Of a stretch of DNA of 64,000 bases, positions 53,116 to 64,000 are shown piece after piece; positions within the stretch are counted from its first letter, which is position 1; each line of letters starts with the position of its first letter. The translations under genes and the position numbers were made by a program. Origin of the DNA: Datisca glomerata (lineage: Eukaryota > Streptophyta > Magnoliopsida > Cucurbitales > Datiscaceae); contig QANY01009091.1 in the NCBI GenBank assembly GCA_003255025.1, positions 496,001 to 560,000 of the forward strand. The letters are read 5' to 3'. The notes under the pieces are model-generated. The model was not told the origin of the DNA. It did no database searches and was given only the letters and a program-made list of their open reading frames with translations.

Positions 53116-53705
53116 CTGTTTACTAACCATCGGTAATCAGAATCAAATATGTAAGATTATCAGTTTAGCTCAAGATGAACTTTTTTTTATCTTTTGTGAT
53201 TTTTTTTATATTTCTATGAACCTATTTACTTTATTATAGACTTATGTTTAATTTTTAATTTATAAATAATTTTATTTAATTATTTAAAATAAATTTTATT
53301 ATTTAATTTTTTTGAATTATGAAAATTTTGAACTTTAATTATATTTTAATTAAATAATTATAATATAATATTACATTATCATGAAAATATATGTATCACA
53401 TCGATACTCTAAATATGTCACAATATATATTAATGGGATATATGACATTATTAAGATAGAAGAAAGATAATAATGATGGAGTGATAAGGACAAGTAGACC
53501 CCACATCAAAAAGGGGGAAATGTCAATATTATTAGTACCTAGGAGAGGATAATCTTTTAACTCAAAAATCAATAATGAGATTACTGATTTTGAGTGAGAC
53601 CTACCACTCTTTTATCTTTACTGATTGTGGTAAACAAAGTATTGGTCAAAATCATTAATCATATCATTTCCTCTCTTTCCCTTTACTGATTGGTAAACAA
53701 GTCCT
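53116..53705. mobile_element. MITE-like element, about 590 bp
   Basis: The left end reads CTGTTTACTAACCATCGGTAAT. The right end, read on the other strand, is CTTGTTTACCAATCAGTAAAG, so the ends form imperfect inverted repeats. No coding capacity. Target duplication not resolved and superfamily uncertain. Confidence 0.5.
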
Positions 53706-53823
53706 GGATGTAACCGAATACCAACTAACCCATGTTCTTTATTTTATGTATGATTCACATTTATATCAACAACTTTTTACTTTTGTCTCTTAAAATTCTA
53801 TAGTATAATTATTTTACTGTCAA

Positions 53824-54633
53824 TGCTTGTTTGGTAGCCCGTACTATACAGTACTAAAAACAGGACAATACTATTTTAGTACTGTCCGACGTTTGGTAAA
53901 AATATGAAGCATGTACTAGTTAATATGGTGTGACTCTTAAGTCCCACTCACATGAGATAATTTAGCCCCCTCCTTTTAGAGAGGACTACACCGGACTAAG
54001 AAAAATAAAACTATTTTTTAATTTATATCTTAAATTGATTTTTTATTAAAATGATTTTTTTTTAAATTTATATCTTACAAGAACTTCACCACTAGCAAAA
54101 ATAAGTTTTGAATTTTTGAAAGGTGCAAAATTAGTTACTTATAACTTAATTTTACCAAATTTCAAAGTCATTTACTATATTTTTCTTCCTTTTTTTCTGA
54201 ATTTTTAGAGCCTCTTAATCATATGAGTGGTTCAGTAATTATTAATATATTTTAAATGACTTATTTTTTTTAATTTTAATATTTATAACTATAAATTATC
54301 ACTATCTTAAAGTTTACGGATATAATTGAATTTGTATTTTTAGTAGAAAAATATGGAATTTACGGTGATAGCATGAATTAGATTATTTATTTTATAGTTG
54401 AAAATGTAAAATAACATGTTAATGAATTTCAAATAGGCTTTTGCGGATCAAATCATGACAAACAGTTTTACAATCTAGTACTGTAACGTGCCAAACATTG
54501 TATAAGTGTTACAATTTTTTAATTAATACAGCACTAAACACTGGACAATATCATCTAATCTAGTACAATACAGTACAATCTAATAGATTTAGTACAGTAC
54601 TATCCAATATTATCCTGACTGTCAAACGAGCCC
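53824..54633. mobile_element. MITE-like element, about 810 bp
   Basis: The left end GCTTGTTTGGTAGCCCG and the right end (other strand) GGGCTCGTTTGACAGTC are imperfect inverted repeats. Both are followed by subterminal GTACTGTACTA/TACAGTACTA motifs and a GGACAATA box. Such GGGCTYGTTTGG ends are common in plant MITEs. No ORF. Target duplication is not clear because the left flank has diverged. Confidence 0.6.
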
Positions 54634-55329
54634 TAAAGAGTTTAATATTACCTATTTTCAAAGGATTGTGAAAGTACTCTTTGTATAATTCTCCGTAAAA
54701 GTCACCCGTGTGTAAAATCATGCAAAGTTTACAGTAAAAACATAAGAAGGAAGTCAATTAATAGCAATCTTGTAACAATAATAGCCATCTTAATTATTAA
54801 TTAGCATAGCAATTATTTAGCTATTAATTTAAACATATTTTTCTTATAGTTACCTTTTGATAATTTTTTTGAATAATCTTTATATATATATATATACACA
54901 TCTCAAAAGTTTAGTATGTATACTTGTGATTGTGCCAAGTGTCATACCCAGTTTGACGACAAGTGTTATTACTAATTTTTCATTTTCAATAAATACAAGA
55001 AAAGCTAATTAAATAATGTTTTGGAAATAAAAAATTAAATGATTAGGTAATATATAAACAATTAAATAGTATATAAAAATAATTAAATAATATGTATAAA
55101 TAATTAAATAACCAACATTATTATTCTAATTGATATTAAAATTTGTTATGTTTTATAAATAACTTACATCTCGCTTGAGCCTGAAAACTGCCATAATAAT
55201 TTTCCTGTAATCTTCCATTGGGATGTTGCTTCTCTCTGAATGACAGTTTTGGTCAAAGACCGTAACAATGATCTTCATGCGCTCTTCCCTCTAAAATGGG
55301 GTTCCTTGTGTCCTTCAAGTCTGTAAAAA
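54634..55329. other. AT-rich intergenic DNA, no gene seen
   Basis: Contains a TA microsatellite near 54880-54896. No coding or transposon feature was recognised. Confidence 0.4.
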
Positions 55330-56050
55330 ACACAAGCAAATAACTCCAAGACGAGGAGAACCAGGTGGTAGTTTCTGGCCGAGGAGCCTCCGATGCTTAA
55401 GTTAGTCGATGGTCGATCCCTTGGAGTACCTTTGTGAGGGAGAATAGGCTTACCTTTTTTGGCGATTAGTCGATATATTTATACCCGAATCCTCGGGGGT
55501 AGAAGAAGTATGACGAAGAAGCTTCTTAGAGGCGTGTTGGAGAAGTTTCATGAGACATGAAGCCTGTCGTTGTCGGTCGTTGATTGGACGGAAGAGAGAC
55601 GATTTGACATAAAATGATAGGCTTTTAATGCCAAAATGACTGTACAGAGGCTATCCTGATACTTTTTCATGGCGATTGGCATGCGGGATGTTACTTTAAG
55701 TGAGTAATGATGTCTTCTTGCTCAGTGTGTCGTTGTCAATTGTTGATTGGACGGAAGAGAGGCGATTTGACATAAAATGATAGGCTTTTAATGTCAAAAT
55801 GGCTGTACAGAGGCTATCCTGATACTTTTTCATGGTGATTGGACATGCGGGATGCTACTTTAAGTGAGTAATGATGTCTTCTTGCTCGGTGTTGCCCGAG
55901 CTCCTTTTGGTAACCACTATTCCTTGAGCTCATGTCTGTGTAACCCAAGTTCCACATTGTCTAACAAGATGGGGTCATTTTTTTCCTTCAGAAAATCCTC
56001 TGCCATGAGCTTCTCATCATGGTGACATGTGTTGTCGCGTCACCGGTGAT
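55330..56050 (+). repeat. Dispersed repeat, copy 2 (uninterrupted by hAT)
   Basis: Related to 1410-2400 without the hAT insertion. It contains CCAGGTGGTAGTTTCTGGCC, GCCTCCGATGCTTAAG and TATTTATACCCGAA, text typical of non-coding plant LTR sequences. The element class is not resolved. Confidence 0.55.
55566..55891 (+). repeat. Tandem duplication, two copies of 163 bp
   Basis: 55566-55728 and 55729-55891 both run from GTCGTTGTC through GATTGGACGGAAGAGA, CAGAGGCTATCCTGATAC and AAGTGAGTAATGATGTCTTC. They differ at only a few positions. Copy 1 at 1.5-1.7 kb has the segment once, so this duplication is younger than the spread of the repeat. Confidence 0.9.
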
Positions 56051-56424
56051 CGAAAAACTTCCATAATAGTCGCCCCAAGCGAGGGTTTGGGTGGCTTTAC
56101 CAATTCGAGTCTAAAGATTTTGTGGTCCGAGCCCCGCCTTTAAGCTGTTATGATGTGGTGAGATCTCATTCGTTACCCACTCGGGGTATCTCATGCTCAA
56201 GCTCGTATCCTTCAAAGGAGATCATACCAAATGGTATTACTTGCCTGATCTTATTTGTTATTATTTTTTTGTAGTGACTCGTCCATTGTGTGTGAGTTAT
56301 TTTATCTTTTATGAGATGTGAGGCCGTCGAATCCTTGAGAGTGGCTGTATTAATGGCACGTGCTTGTGAATGGAGAAGAATGAGGGTTTCCAACTCATGA
56401 AACATTACTTCCTTCTGTTGTTTA
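56051..56424. other. Spacer with a minus-strand open frame of unknown meaning
   Basis: A 79-codon minus-strand frame (56405-56166, MFHELETLILLHSQARAINT) has no domain I recognise. It overlaps repeat-like sequence and is not called a gene. Confidence 0.3.
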
Positions 56425-57993
56425 TGTTGAAATTATGTCCATACAGTATGATGTAATAACTATTTATGATTATTTAATTATTTCTCTGACATTTTATATT
56501 ACTTTATTTAATGAATGAATGGAAGTTTGTTTTTCTATCAATTAAAGTGTATTTATAATTTACTCAAATCTTGAAACTATTGTTAATGTAAGAAGAGTAA
56601 AGATAGATGGGTCTTCCAGATAAATTCTTTTGAAATAGTTTAGAATGTTATTCGCAGTATAAGGATCGACTAAGCAATCGAGTCTGACTATGACTGTTAG
56701 GTTGAAACAAAGGATGCCGATTTTGGGGCATGAGAGTGGAGACTCTAACGGTTGAACTAGACATGTTGTGGAACATATTGAATAGACTAGTAACAAATTA
56801 GTTTAGACCAAAACCGTTTATCTAGCTCTAAATCTAATTGTTACACCTATAAGAGTATTTTCATAATTATCTTAATCCTGAGATGAATATGAAACTTGAC
56901 TTAGTTACAATCTTTGATATGCTAAAGGAGTGAGTTTGAATTGCCGGACAATGGGATCGAGACTCACAGATATGAAAATTCGTGGTGAGATTACAAATGC
57001 AACAGTATCACCTTATGATTTATTGATGAGTGTGTGAATAAATTAACTTGGCCAAGTATTCGATGAAATGAATATTTGAATAAGACATGGTGGACTGTAC
57101 GAAACAATTCACTGTTATGTGTTTCTCAGTCAATAAATGAGTTAAGGAAATAATAACTAGATGGGTAAAATGGTAATTTTATATTCACTCTTGTTACTAA
57201 TATTCACGAAGGGTAATATGTTAAAATATTCCGTGGACCGTGAAATAAAAGAGTATATTTACACCAACAGATAGTGTAGTTTGCATGAATCGAGAGTTGA
57301 TTCTGATAGGACCGGTTGATTTTAAATTAGTTAAGAACAAGTTTGAACCATGAACGGTTCATGGGTGAAATATCAAAAAGTTTTCCAATTAACTTATTTA
57401 ATAAAAAAGTTTTCCAATTAACTTTGGTTAGGCTCGCAATTTTTTTCACCTATATCTTGTATTGAAGATGAATTGGCAGAATTCCTTCGAGCGTTCTCTG
57501 TGTTCTTCAAGCTTTGGGATCCGAATCACACACGTGAACTCCAAGAACGATTTGTGAATTTTGTCCACCAACAACCACCCGTTAAAATTAGAATAATATC
57601 TCACGAGAATTTTGTGTATGAATTTAAGTGTGGGCTCTCAAAACGATTGAAAAAAAAATAAAAAAAATTTCTCCTTCAATATCATTTTCGACGGCAACAA
57701 GGAGGGAGGGAAAAACATTTTTCTCTCTTACTTTGTTAACAAGCAATTGTACCTTATCAAGATCTATCTGCAATCAGATTGCTATTATATATTGATCAAA
57801 TGTAATTTTTAATATTTATAAATATACATATATATTTTTACATTTCTAAAAATTTACCCCATATATTCATAATTGTCGAAAATTGCAATATTCCCTAGAG
57901 TTTGAGTTGTATCGAGATTCATCAATCTAATTGATAGATTTGATTGATCACTATCATTTAATTAATTTATTTTTATTTACTAATTATCCAACA
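56425..57993 (+). repeat. Copia-type LTR-like block, about 1.57 kb
   Basis: Starts TGTTGAAATTATGTCC and ends TTATCCAACA, i.e. TGTTG...CAACA termini. The interior has text typical of plant copia LTRs (GATTTGTGAATTTTGTCCAC, GTGGGCTCTCAAAACG, ATCTGCAATCAGATTG). The flanks (GTTTA and ATTAT) are not a target duplication. No second copy is in the window, so it could be a solo LTR or the LTR of the neighbouring copia fragment. Confidence 0.55.
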
Positions 57994-58270
57994 ATTATAA
58001 AATAATAAACTAATTAATTTCAATACATATTATCACACTTAACTAATTAAGTGACATCACCCATCACATATATGTATAGAAAATATGCTTTGGCACCAAA
58101 ACATATTTTGATCCTATTTACTTCATTTTTCTATTCATGTTCTTATGGGCTATTTCTCAGACCGAATGAACCCACATGAACAAAGCTAAGGATTCAAATA
58201 CCCGGTGAATTTATCTCCATAAATCCCCGACCTATTTAATCCTGATATCGACGACTCCACTACAGGCTCA

Positions 58271-61068
58271 ATGCTGAATCAACTCTCGATTCATGCACAC
58301 TACATTTTTGTTGGTATAAATAAACCTTTTGCATTTTTTAAACATTTCCTCTTGGCCTTCCTCCATGAACTCGTTCAGTTGAGCTATATAAATACGCTCA
58401 TCAAGATTGTCATTCAGAAATACAGTCTTGATGTCTATTTGCCAGATTTTATAATAAATGGCAGTAGCAATAGCAAAAGGATTCAGATGGATTTAAGCAT
58501 GACTACCGGTGAGAAGGTATCATCGTAGTCTATACCTTCTTTTTGGATATAACCCTTAGCTACTAGCCTAGCTTTGAATATCTCTACATTCCCCTCCAGA
58601 CCTCTTTTCTTCTTAGAGATCCATTTGTATCCTACGGGTTTTACCCCTTCAGAAGCAACTACAAGCTTCCAGACTCTGTTCGAGTACATCAAATGTATCT
58701 TAATGTTCATGACTTCTTGTCATAGGTTTGCTTCAGGACCATCCATGGCCTCTAAGTAGGAGACATGTTCATCAAGGTCCTTATCTGAGATTGCTGTCAA
58801 AGCTTCTCCATAGGACATATACCTCTCAGGTTGTCTCACAACCCTCCCACTACGTTGACTCTTGTCGTGGTTCTTCAATTATTGAATCATAATCCATTTT
58901 TGATTGGAGAGTCGGTGTTCTCCCACTCAATAATTCCTCTAGCACAATTGTGCTTCTTGACTGTACACTTTTAATGTAATATTCTTCAAGAAAATGAGTA
59001 TTTTTGCTAACGAATGTTTTCTGGTTAGTCGTACTATAGAAGATGTACCCCTTCGTTCTTTTAGGATATCCTACGAACATGCATAATTCTGAATGACTAG
59101 CCAACTTTCTTGTCTTCAGTTTTAGAATATGTGCTGGGCACCCCCATATTTTAAAATGGTTAATAGATGACTTTCGTCCATACCATTTTTCATATGGTGT
59201 TCCAGGCACCGTCTTTGATAGAACTTGTTTCAGAATATATGCTGATATTTCCAAGGCATATCCCAAGAAGGAATCTGGAAGAGATGAATAACTCATCATG
59301 GATCTAACCATATCCATCAGAGTTCGATTCCTTCTCTTTATCACACCATTTTGCTGTGGTGTACCTGGTGTTGTAAGCTGAGAAAAAATGCATTCTTCCT
59401 TAAGAAAGTCTTCGAACTCTCCTAGCAAGTACTCTCCACCACGATAAGATCGTAGTGTTTTGACTTATTTTTCTAATTGCTTTTCAACCAAGGCCTTATA
59501 CTCTTTGAACTTTTCAAAGGTTTCATACTTTTGACGCATTAGATAAACATAACCAAAATGTGAGTAGTCATCAGTGAATGTTACGAAGTATTCATAACTT
59601 TCTTTTTCTTGGCTATTCAATGGCCCACATACATCATTATGTATGAGTTTAAGGCATTGAGTGACTCTTTCACCTTTTGCTGAAAAATGTCTCCTGGTCA
59701 TTTTTCCTTCAATATAGGATTTGCATGTGGGTAATGATCCTACACTTAAAGATTTCAAAGGACCATCCTCACAAGTCTTTTAATCATGTTCAGGCTTATA
59801 TGCCCAAGGCTTAAGTGCTACAGTAAAGTTAGATTGGTTGAGTTATACTTCAACCTTTTACTATCCCTTTTTGAATCATTATTCACTTTAGTACCACATA
59901 TCATTGTAACTATTGTTTTTACGTGAAACAATTTATTAAACATGCGTGCAATAGTAATTAGGCATTCATTTCTAAAAATACAAATATCTTTATCAATGAA
60001 TTTAAGATCAAATCATTGCTCAATTAATGCACAATAGAAATAAGATTCTTCCAAAAAATTGGGATATAATAAACGTCACATAAAATAATAAAATGTTTCT
60101 CAAAACATAATTTAAAAGTTCCCACAGATACTACCGATACTAGTACTCCATTACCCTAGCAGAAGCTGTACTCGCCCTCATCAAGTCTTCTGACTTCCCT
60201 GACAGAAGTAGAGTCAGTTATATAACAGGCCTCAATAGCCATTACTATACCTTTAGACCCCAACCCTTTCAGATATTCTGGGCAGTTACGTTTCCAATGA
60301 CCAGTAGTTCCACAGTGATGACACTTGTCTTTCAACTTGTCTACTCTCGCGGTGCTCTTGCCTTTGGCAGTTCTCGGCTTCTGCTTCTTCACTTTCCTTA
60401 TAATTCTTCTATGTTTCTTCTTAGAGCTAGAGGTAGATAGCTTTCTTTCAGTAAAGTTAGCATCTCCAGACTTCCTCTTGCCCTTCAGAAACAGAGTCTC
60501 AGTAGCTTGCAGCTCCTTCATGAGCTCAGGAAGTGAGTACTTCAGCTTCTTCATCGAATAATTAAGCTTGAAGTTCTCAAAGGTACTAGGTAAAGTCCTT
60601 ACAATCAAATCCACCCGAGTCTCACCATCAACCTCAGCACCCATGATTTCTATCTCATTCACATAACTTATGATCAACCTCATATTTCTCTGATAGGGGT
60701 TCCAAGTTCCATTCTACAGTTCATGAAGTTACGTATAACTATCTGTTTGGCTTGACGACCCTGATCTCTGAACATATCGGTGATGTTTAACATCATATCA
60801 ATGGCGGTCTCAAAGTTTTGATGCTATTGTTGCAAGACATTGCTCATAGATTCCAAGATGTAATATCAGGTGATCTGATTAGAACGTAGCCAATAAACAT
60901 AAGCATTATTTTTCTCTTGAATCGATTCAGCAATAGGCACAAGGGGAGAAAGGGTAGTGAGCACGAACTTGTGACTTTTCACAATATCAAGATTTTGTTT
61001 CCAATCCACATAATTCTCACCAATAAATTTTTTCACATTAAGAATAGTTGAGAGAGGGGATAACTACA
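58271..61068 (-). pseudogene. Ty1/copia fragment: gag, partial protease, integrase, start of reverse transcriptase
   Basis: Reading leftward. Gag (61068-60156) has its N-terminal part broken and an intact zinc knuckle, CHHCGTTGHWKRNC (about 60284-60325). The protease appears only from its middle (GTFKLCFEK, VYYIP); the segment with the active-site Asp is missing after YITDSTS. The integrase zinc region (LPTCKSYIEGKMTRRHF) and core (LIHNDVCGPLNS, 59758-59465) follow. The remaining core (59428-58850) reads GTPQQNGVIKRRNRTL, where the usual catalytic Glu is Lys. The reverse transcriptase starts [20 protein letters not shown] (58710 on) and stops about 58271, so the palm and RNase H are gone. Confidence 0.88.
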
Positions 61069-62340
61069 TGATTACTGAAAAGAATAAATATAACGGTTTA
61101 AATAAATGCTCAATTATTTTGGAAAGTATGATGCATGATGCAACTACTTAAATGTTTAAAATCCATTAAAAATATTTCCTGCATGATGTTATGAAAAAAA
61201 TGATAGCTGGTCTCATCGAGGGATGAAGTCCAAACTATCTCTTATTGCATCGAGACTCTTCTTATTTGGTTAACGCTCAAATGTCTTCATATCTAGCTTA
61301 ACCAATCACCAATGGTTTTGGTCACCTTGGCCCCATTGACTAGCCCTTAAGTGGTGATTCTAATGTGCTTCAATCTAAGTGTTTAACCAACGCATCAACT
61401 CTTAAAAGTTGCTATGGACTAACAGTCCGTCTATGGACTAACAGTCCATTTATGGAGCAGTCCTGCCCAACCACTTCCTTTAGAAGTCTTAGCTTCTCAA
61501 GAAACTCGATCACTAAAAGTGACACAACTTCAAATTTTCTCCTATTGAAGAGAGGACCGCTATGGCGCTTCTAAACCATTCATCGTGGCACGATCAAGTT
61601 CACGCTGAAGACCTTGGGAACGTTTCAACATAAACGACCCTCCCACTTAGCTTTTGAAAAACTTTGGATTTTTAGTTATTTCAAAACATAACTTTTATTA
61701 ACAAGAAAAGAATGATGAAATTTATAATTCCTTTATTAATTTTAAATCCCAATTTAAAATCATAACCATTATAAATTTCAAATTGCAATTAAATTATAAT
61801 CATTATAAATTAATCTACAATGATGCATGTGCATTCTACATGACAATTTGATATTGACATATCTCTAGTTCTATATGGCATGTTATATGATGATGCGTGA
61901 TAAAAATTAAATCATTTATTCAAAATTAACTTTCGTATTAGCCCATTTCTAATTACATCCCAAAAAATAATAAATATATTACAAATTAATTTATCAACTA
62001 ATCTCCATGGTTTCTACAATTTCCTCCTTCATCTCCATATTATCCCATTATTTTGTAACTCTTTACAAAATATCAGTCCTTTATTTTAAAAAAATTCAAT
62101 TTAAAATTTAATTTTCCAACAAGTATTATTTTGATAAATAAATTACCAAGTAATTAATAATTGATTTTTATTTCTAAAATAATTTTAAAAATTAAAAAAT
62201 AATTAAAAAATGTTGGAAAAAATTATCGAATTAAATTAAATAAAAATATATATGGACTAAAATGAGTTTTAAATGAAATTTCAAAACCCTAGGTTTCTAA
62301 AACTTGTAGGTTTCCTAAAAAGGATTAGGCAAAAGACTGT
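61069..62340. other. Leader-side region of the minus copia element and AT-rich DNA
   Basis: 61.2-61.65 kb (for example GACCCTCCCACTTAGC near 61638) has the look of untranslated copia sequence read on the minus strand. 61.7-62.3 kb is AT-rich. A 5' LTR for the minus-strand element was not found. Confidence 0.4.
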
Positions 62341-62379
62341 GAAAGAGACATCACAAAGCAGTAGGAGGGGCGGCACGGT

Positions 62380-62490
62380 AGGCAGCATCGGCGGCGACAA
62401 CCGCCAGAACAGTATCCGCTGACAGCGGGAACAGTATCACCGGCCACCAGAACAGTATCTCCGCCGCGTGAACAGTGCTCCGTGTGATTA
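62380..62490. repeat. Four GAACAGTATC-type sites in a GC-rich patch
   Basis: AGAACAGTATC, GGAACAGTATC, AGAACAGTATC and TGAACAGTGCTC recur about every 25-30 bases between GC-rich spacers (CCGCCAG, CCGGCCACC, CCGCCGCG). This is unusual in the AT-rich surroundings. Meaning unknown; possibly part of an LTR regulatory region. Confidence 0.6.
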
Positions 62491-62877
62491 GTTTAGTTTT
62501 GACTGACCTTAAGGTGACCCATTCTAAATGAAGTGATGGAATCCGAAATGATGGATTGCACTCACAAAGTAACAATTAAACTTACATGTGGATAGTTGTG
62601 ACTTGATCGAACAAGCAATATCTTATTGTTAAAAGAGAAAATATGAGATATTTTAAGTTTTAATCAATAAGAATGAGAATATCTCATAAACAATCTGAGG
62701 TTAATCTGACTGACCCTAAGGCAATACATTAACCATTGGATTATTTTATCGTGATTAGTAAATATTAAATTTGTGTATTTATTATGTTACATTCATGCAT
62801 CACGTTTACTTTTCAAATTCTAGATATTTATCAATTATATTGAATCTTGTATATTTTAAATTTTAGCTATCATTATT
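62491..62877. other. Upstream region of the plus-strand copia element
   Basis: AT-rich sequence before the gag ATG. It would contain the end of the 5' LTR and the primer-binding site, but neither was recognised. Confidence 0.35.
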
Positions 62878-64000
62878 ATGTCTACCATAGGCACCATGTT
62901 ACTGCTTTACTCGTGCTCGAGAAATTGAATGGTGATAATTTCATACGTTGAAAATCAAATATGAACCTAATGCTTATTTGTGAGAACTATAAGTTCATTT
63001 TTACTGAGGAATGTCCTGATGAGCCTGCTGCTAATGCCCCTAAGAATATTAAGGAAAAATATGATGTTTGGTTCATATCAAACACAAGGCGAAGTGCTAG
63101 ATGCTTGTGGTCATGAATGATGTTCTGAGAATCAAGCATGAAAATATGGAGACTGCCTATGAGATTATGGAATCTCTACATGCGATGTCTGGTCAGTAGC
63201 CTGATCAAAGTCTTCATGAGACCACTAGGAGCTATATGACGATTAAGATAAGAAAATGGTATTTCTGTACGAGAACATGTTTTGAACATGATCAACATAA
63301 TGCACGAGGCAGAAGTACATGGGGTGACCATTGATGAGCGACCTCAAGTTAACATTATACTTGAGTCACTCACACCAGCTTTTTCTGCGTTCACGACCAA
63401 CTTTGTTATGAACAAGTTGCAATTCAATGTGACCCAATTATTGAATGAAATGTAGATTTTGAGTCACTCAATATTAGAATGACCAAAGAGGGTGAAGGCA
63501 TATATTATCAAGCAAAAACCTTCTTCCATTGTTAAAAGTATCAAGAGGAAAAATATCAATGGTAAGGGCAAATATAAGAACAAGAAAGGGAAGAAAGCCA
63601 AGACATCGCCGAAAGCCAAGACATCGCCAAAAGCCAAGAAGAACAAGAAAGATAGCAAGCCCAAGGGAAAATGTTTCCACTATGGAGTTGAAGGTCATTG
63701 GAAGAGCAACTATAACAAGTATCTCTCCGAGCTGAAAAAAAAGGTAAATATGACTTACTTGTACTTGAAGCTTGCTTAATGGAATATGATTTGTCATCCG
63801 TGATACTTAATTCATGAGCCACTAACCATGTATGTTCTTCTTTGCAGATGCTTGATTCATCAAGGGAGCTGGCTGATGGTGAGATCATTTTGAGATTTGG
63901 ACTTGGTGCGCTCGTTTCGACTAAAATATTTGGGACAGTCTGTTTACTTTTCAGATATAATTATTTAGTTTTGAACGATGTTTATTATATTTTTGGATTT
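62878..64000 (+). pseudogene. Ty1/copia gag and start of protease, plus strand, runs off the window, broken
   Basis: The ATG at 62878 opens MSTIGTM. Pieces in shifting frames read EKLNGDNFI, FIFTEECPDEPAANAPKNI and HEAEVHGVTIDERPQVNIIL, a copia gag. The zinc knuckle is CFHYGVEGHWKSNYNKYL (about 63671-63724), with the second and fourth Cys replaced by Tyr and Asn. A lysine-rich KAKTSPKAKTSPKAK repeat precedes it. The protease (63770 on) keeps ATNHVCSSLQ, but the active-site triplet reads N-S-stop where family members have D-S-G (63809-63817). It continues LVLNDVYYIFGF at the window edge. This is a second copia insertion, opposite in strand to the one at 58-61 kb. Confidence 0.85.

Noticed and set aside
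56166..56405. 79-codon minus-strand frame MFHELETLILL...
   Set aside because: Lies in repeat-like DNA, has no known domain and no gene context.

Overview
This window is nuclear DNA from a flowering plant, most likely a eudicot. The evidence is intron-containing plant genes (a chromomethylase 3' end, a pectin methylesterase, a PMEI-type inhibitor), AT-rich intergenic DNA, and plant-specific transposon lineages. I cannot name the species. The window is mostly transposon remains around a small gene island.

Layout. 1-679: the last exons of a CMT3-type DNA methyltransferase (+). 1.4-2.4 kb: an old dispersed repeat split by a hAT MITE with a recognisable 8-bp target duplication; a second copy lies at 55.3-56.05 kb. 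4.2-7.6 kb: non-coding repeat-rich DNA with a 600-bp direct duplication and a 400-bp polypurine tract. 8.0-8.9 kb: a LINE 3' fragment. 8.9-16.7 kb: a segmental tandem duplication of two long copies and one truncated copy. It carries exon-like fragments, including a leucine-rich-repeat exon, and a tRNA-derived SINE present in one copy whose empty site survives in the next. 16.9-20.7 kb: the gene island, with pectin methylesterase (+), invertase/PMEI-type inhibitor (+) and a small basic protein (-).

21.8-37.0 kb: a decayed Ty3/gypsy element of the Tat type on the minus strand (gag, protease, RT, two RNase H regions, integrase). On its opposite strand, between integrase and the 3' LTR, lies a decayed plant mobile domain gene flanked by two tandem-repeat arrays. 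A LINE fragment abuts the 5' LTR. 38.0-52.4 kb: a 14.4-kb Helitron with both termini recognisable. It holds a broken Rep/helicase gene, an RPA1-like gene and a captured fragment of a glyoxylate/succinic semialdehyde reductase-like gene. 53-54.6 kb: two MITE-like elements. 56.4-64 kb: an LTR-like block, a minus-strand Ty1/copia fragment, and the start of a plus-strand copia element that runs off the window.

How it works together. Only the chromomethylase, the pectin methylesterase, the inhibitor and perhaps the small basic protein look functional. The esterase and inhibitor act on the same cell-wall chemistry and lie within 1 kb on the same strand. Every transposon coding region seen carries stops, frameshifts or lost catalytic residues. 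The Helitron's premature stops look largely like C-to-T changes, as expected for methylated, silenced DNA. I found no clearly new biological system. The most interesting items are the Helitron with captured exons plus RPA1, the antisense gene with its own candidate promoter inside the Tat element, and the SINE filled/empty site pair. All positions and alignments were read by eye.
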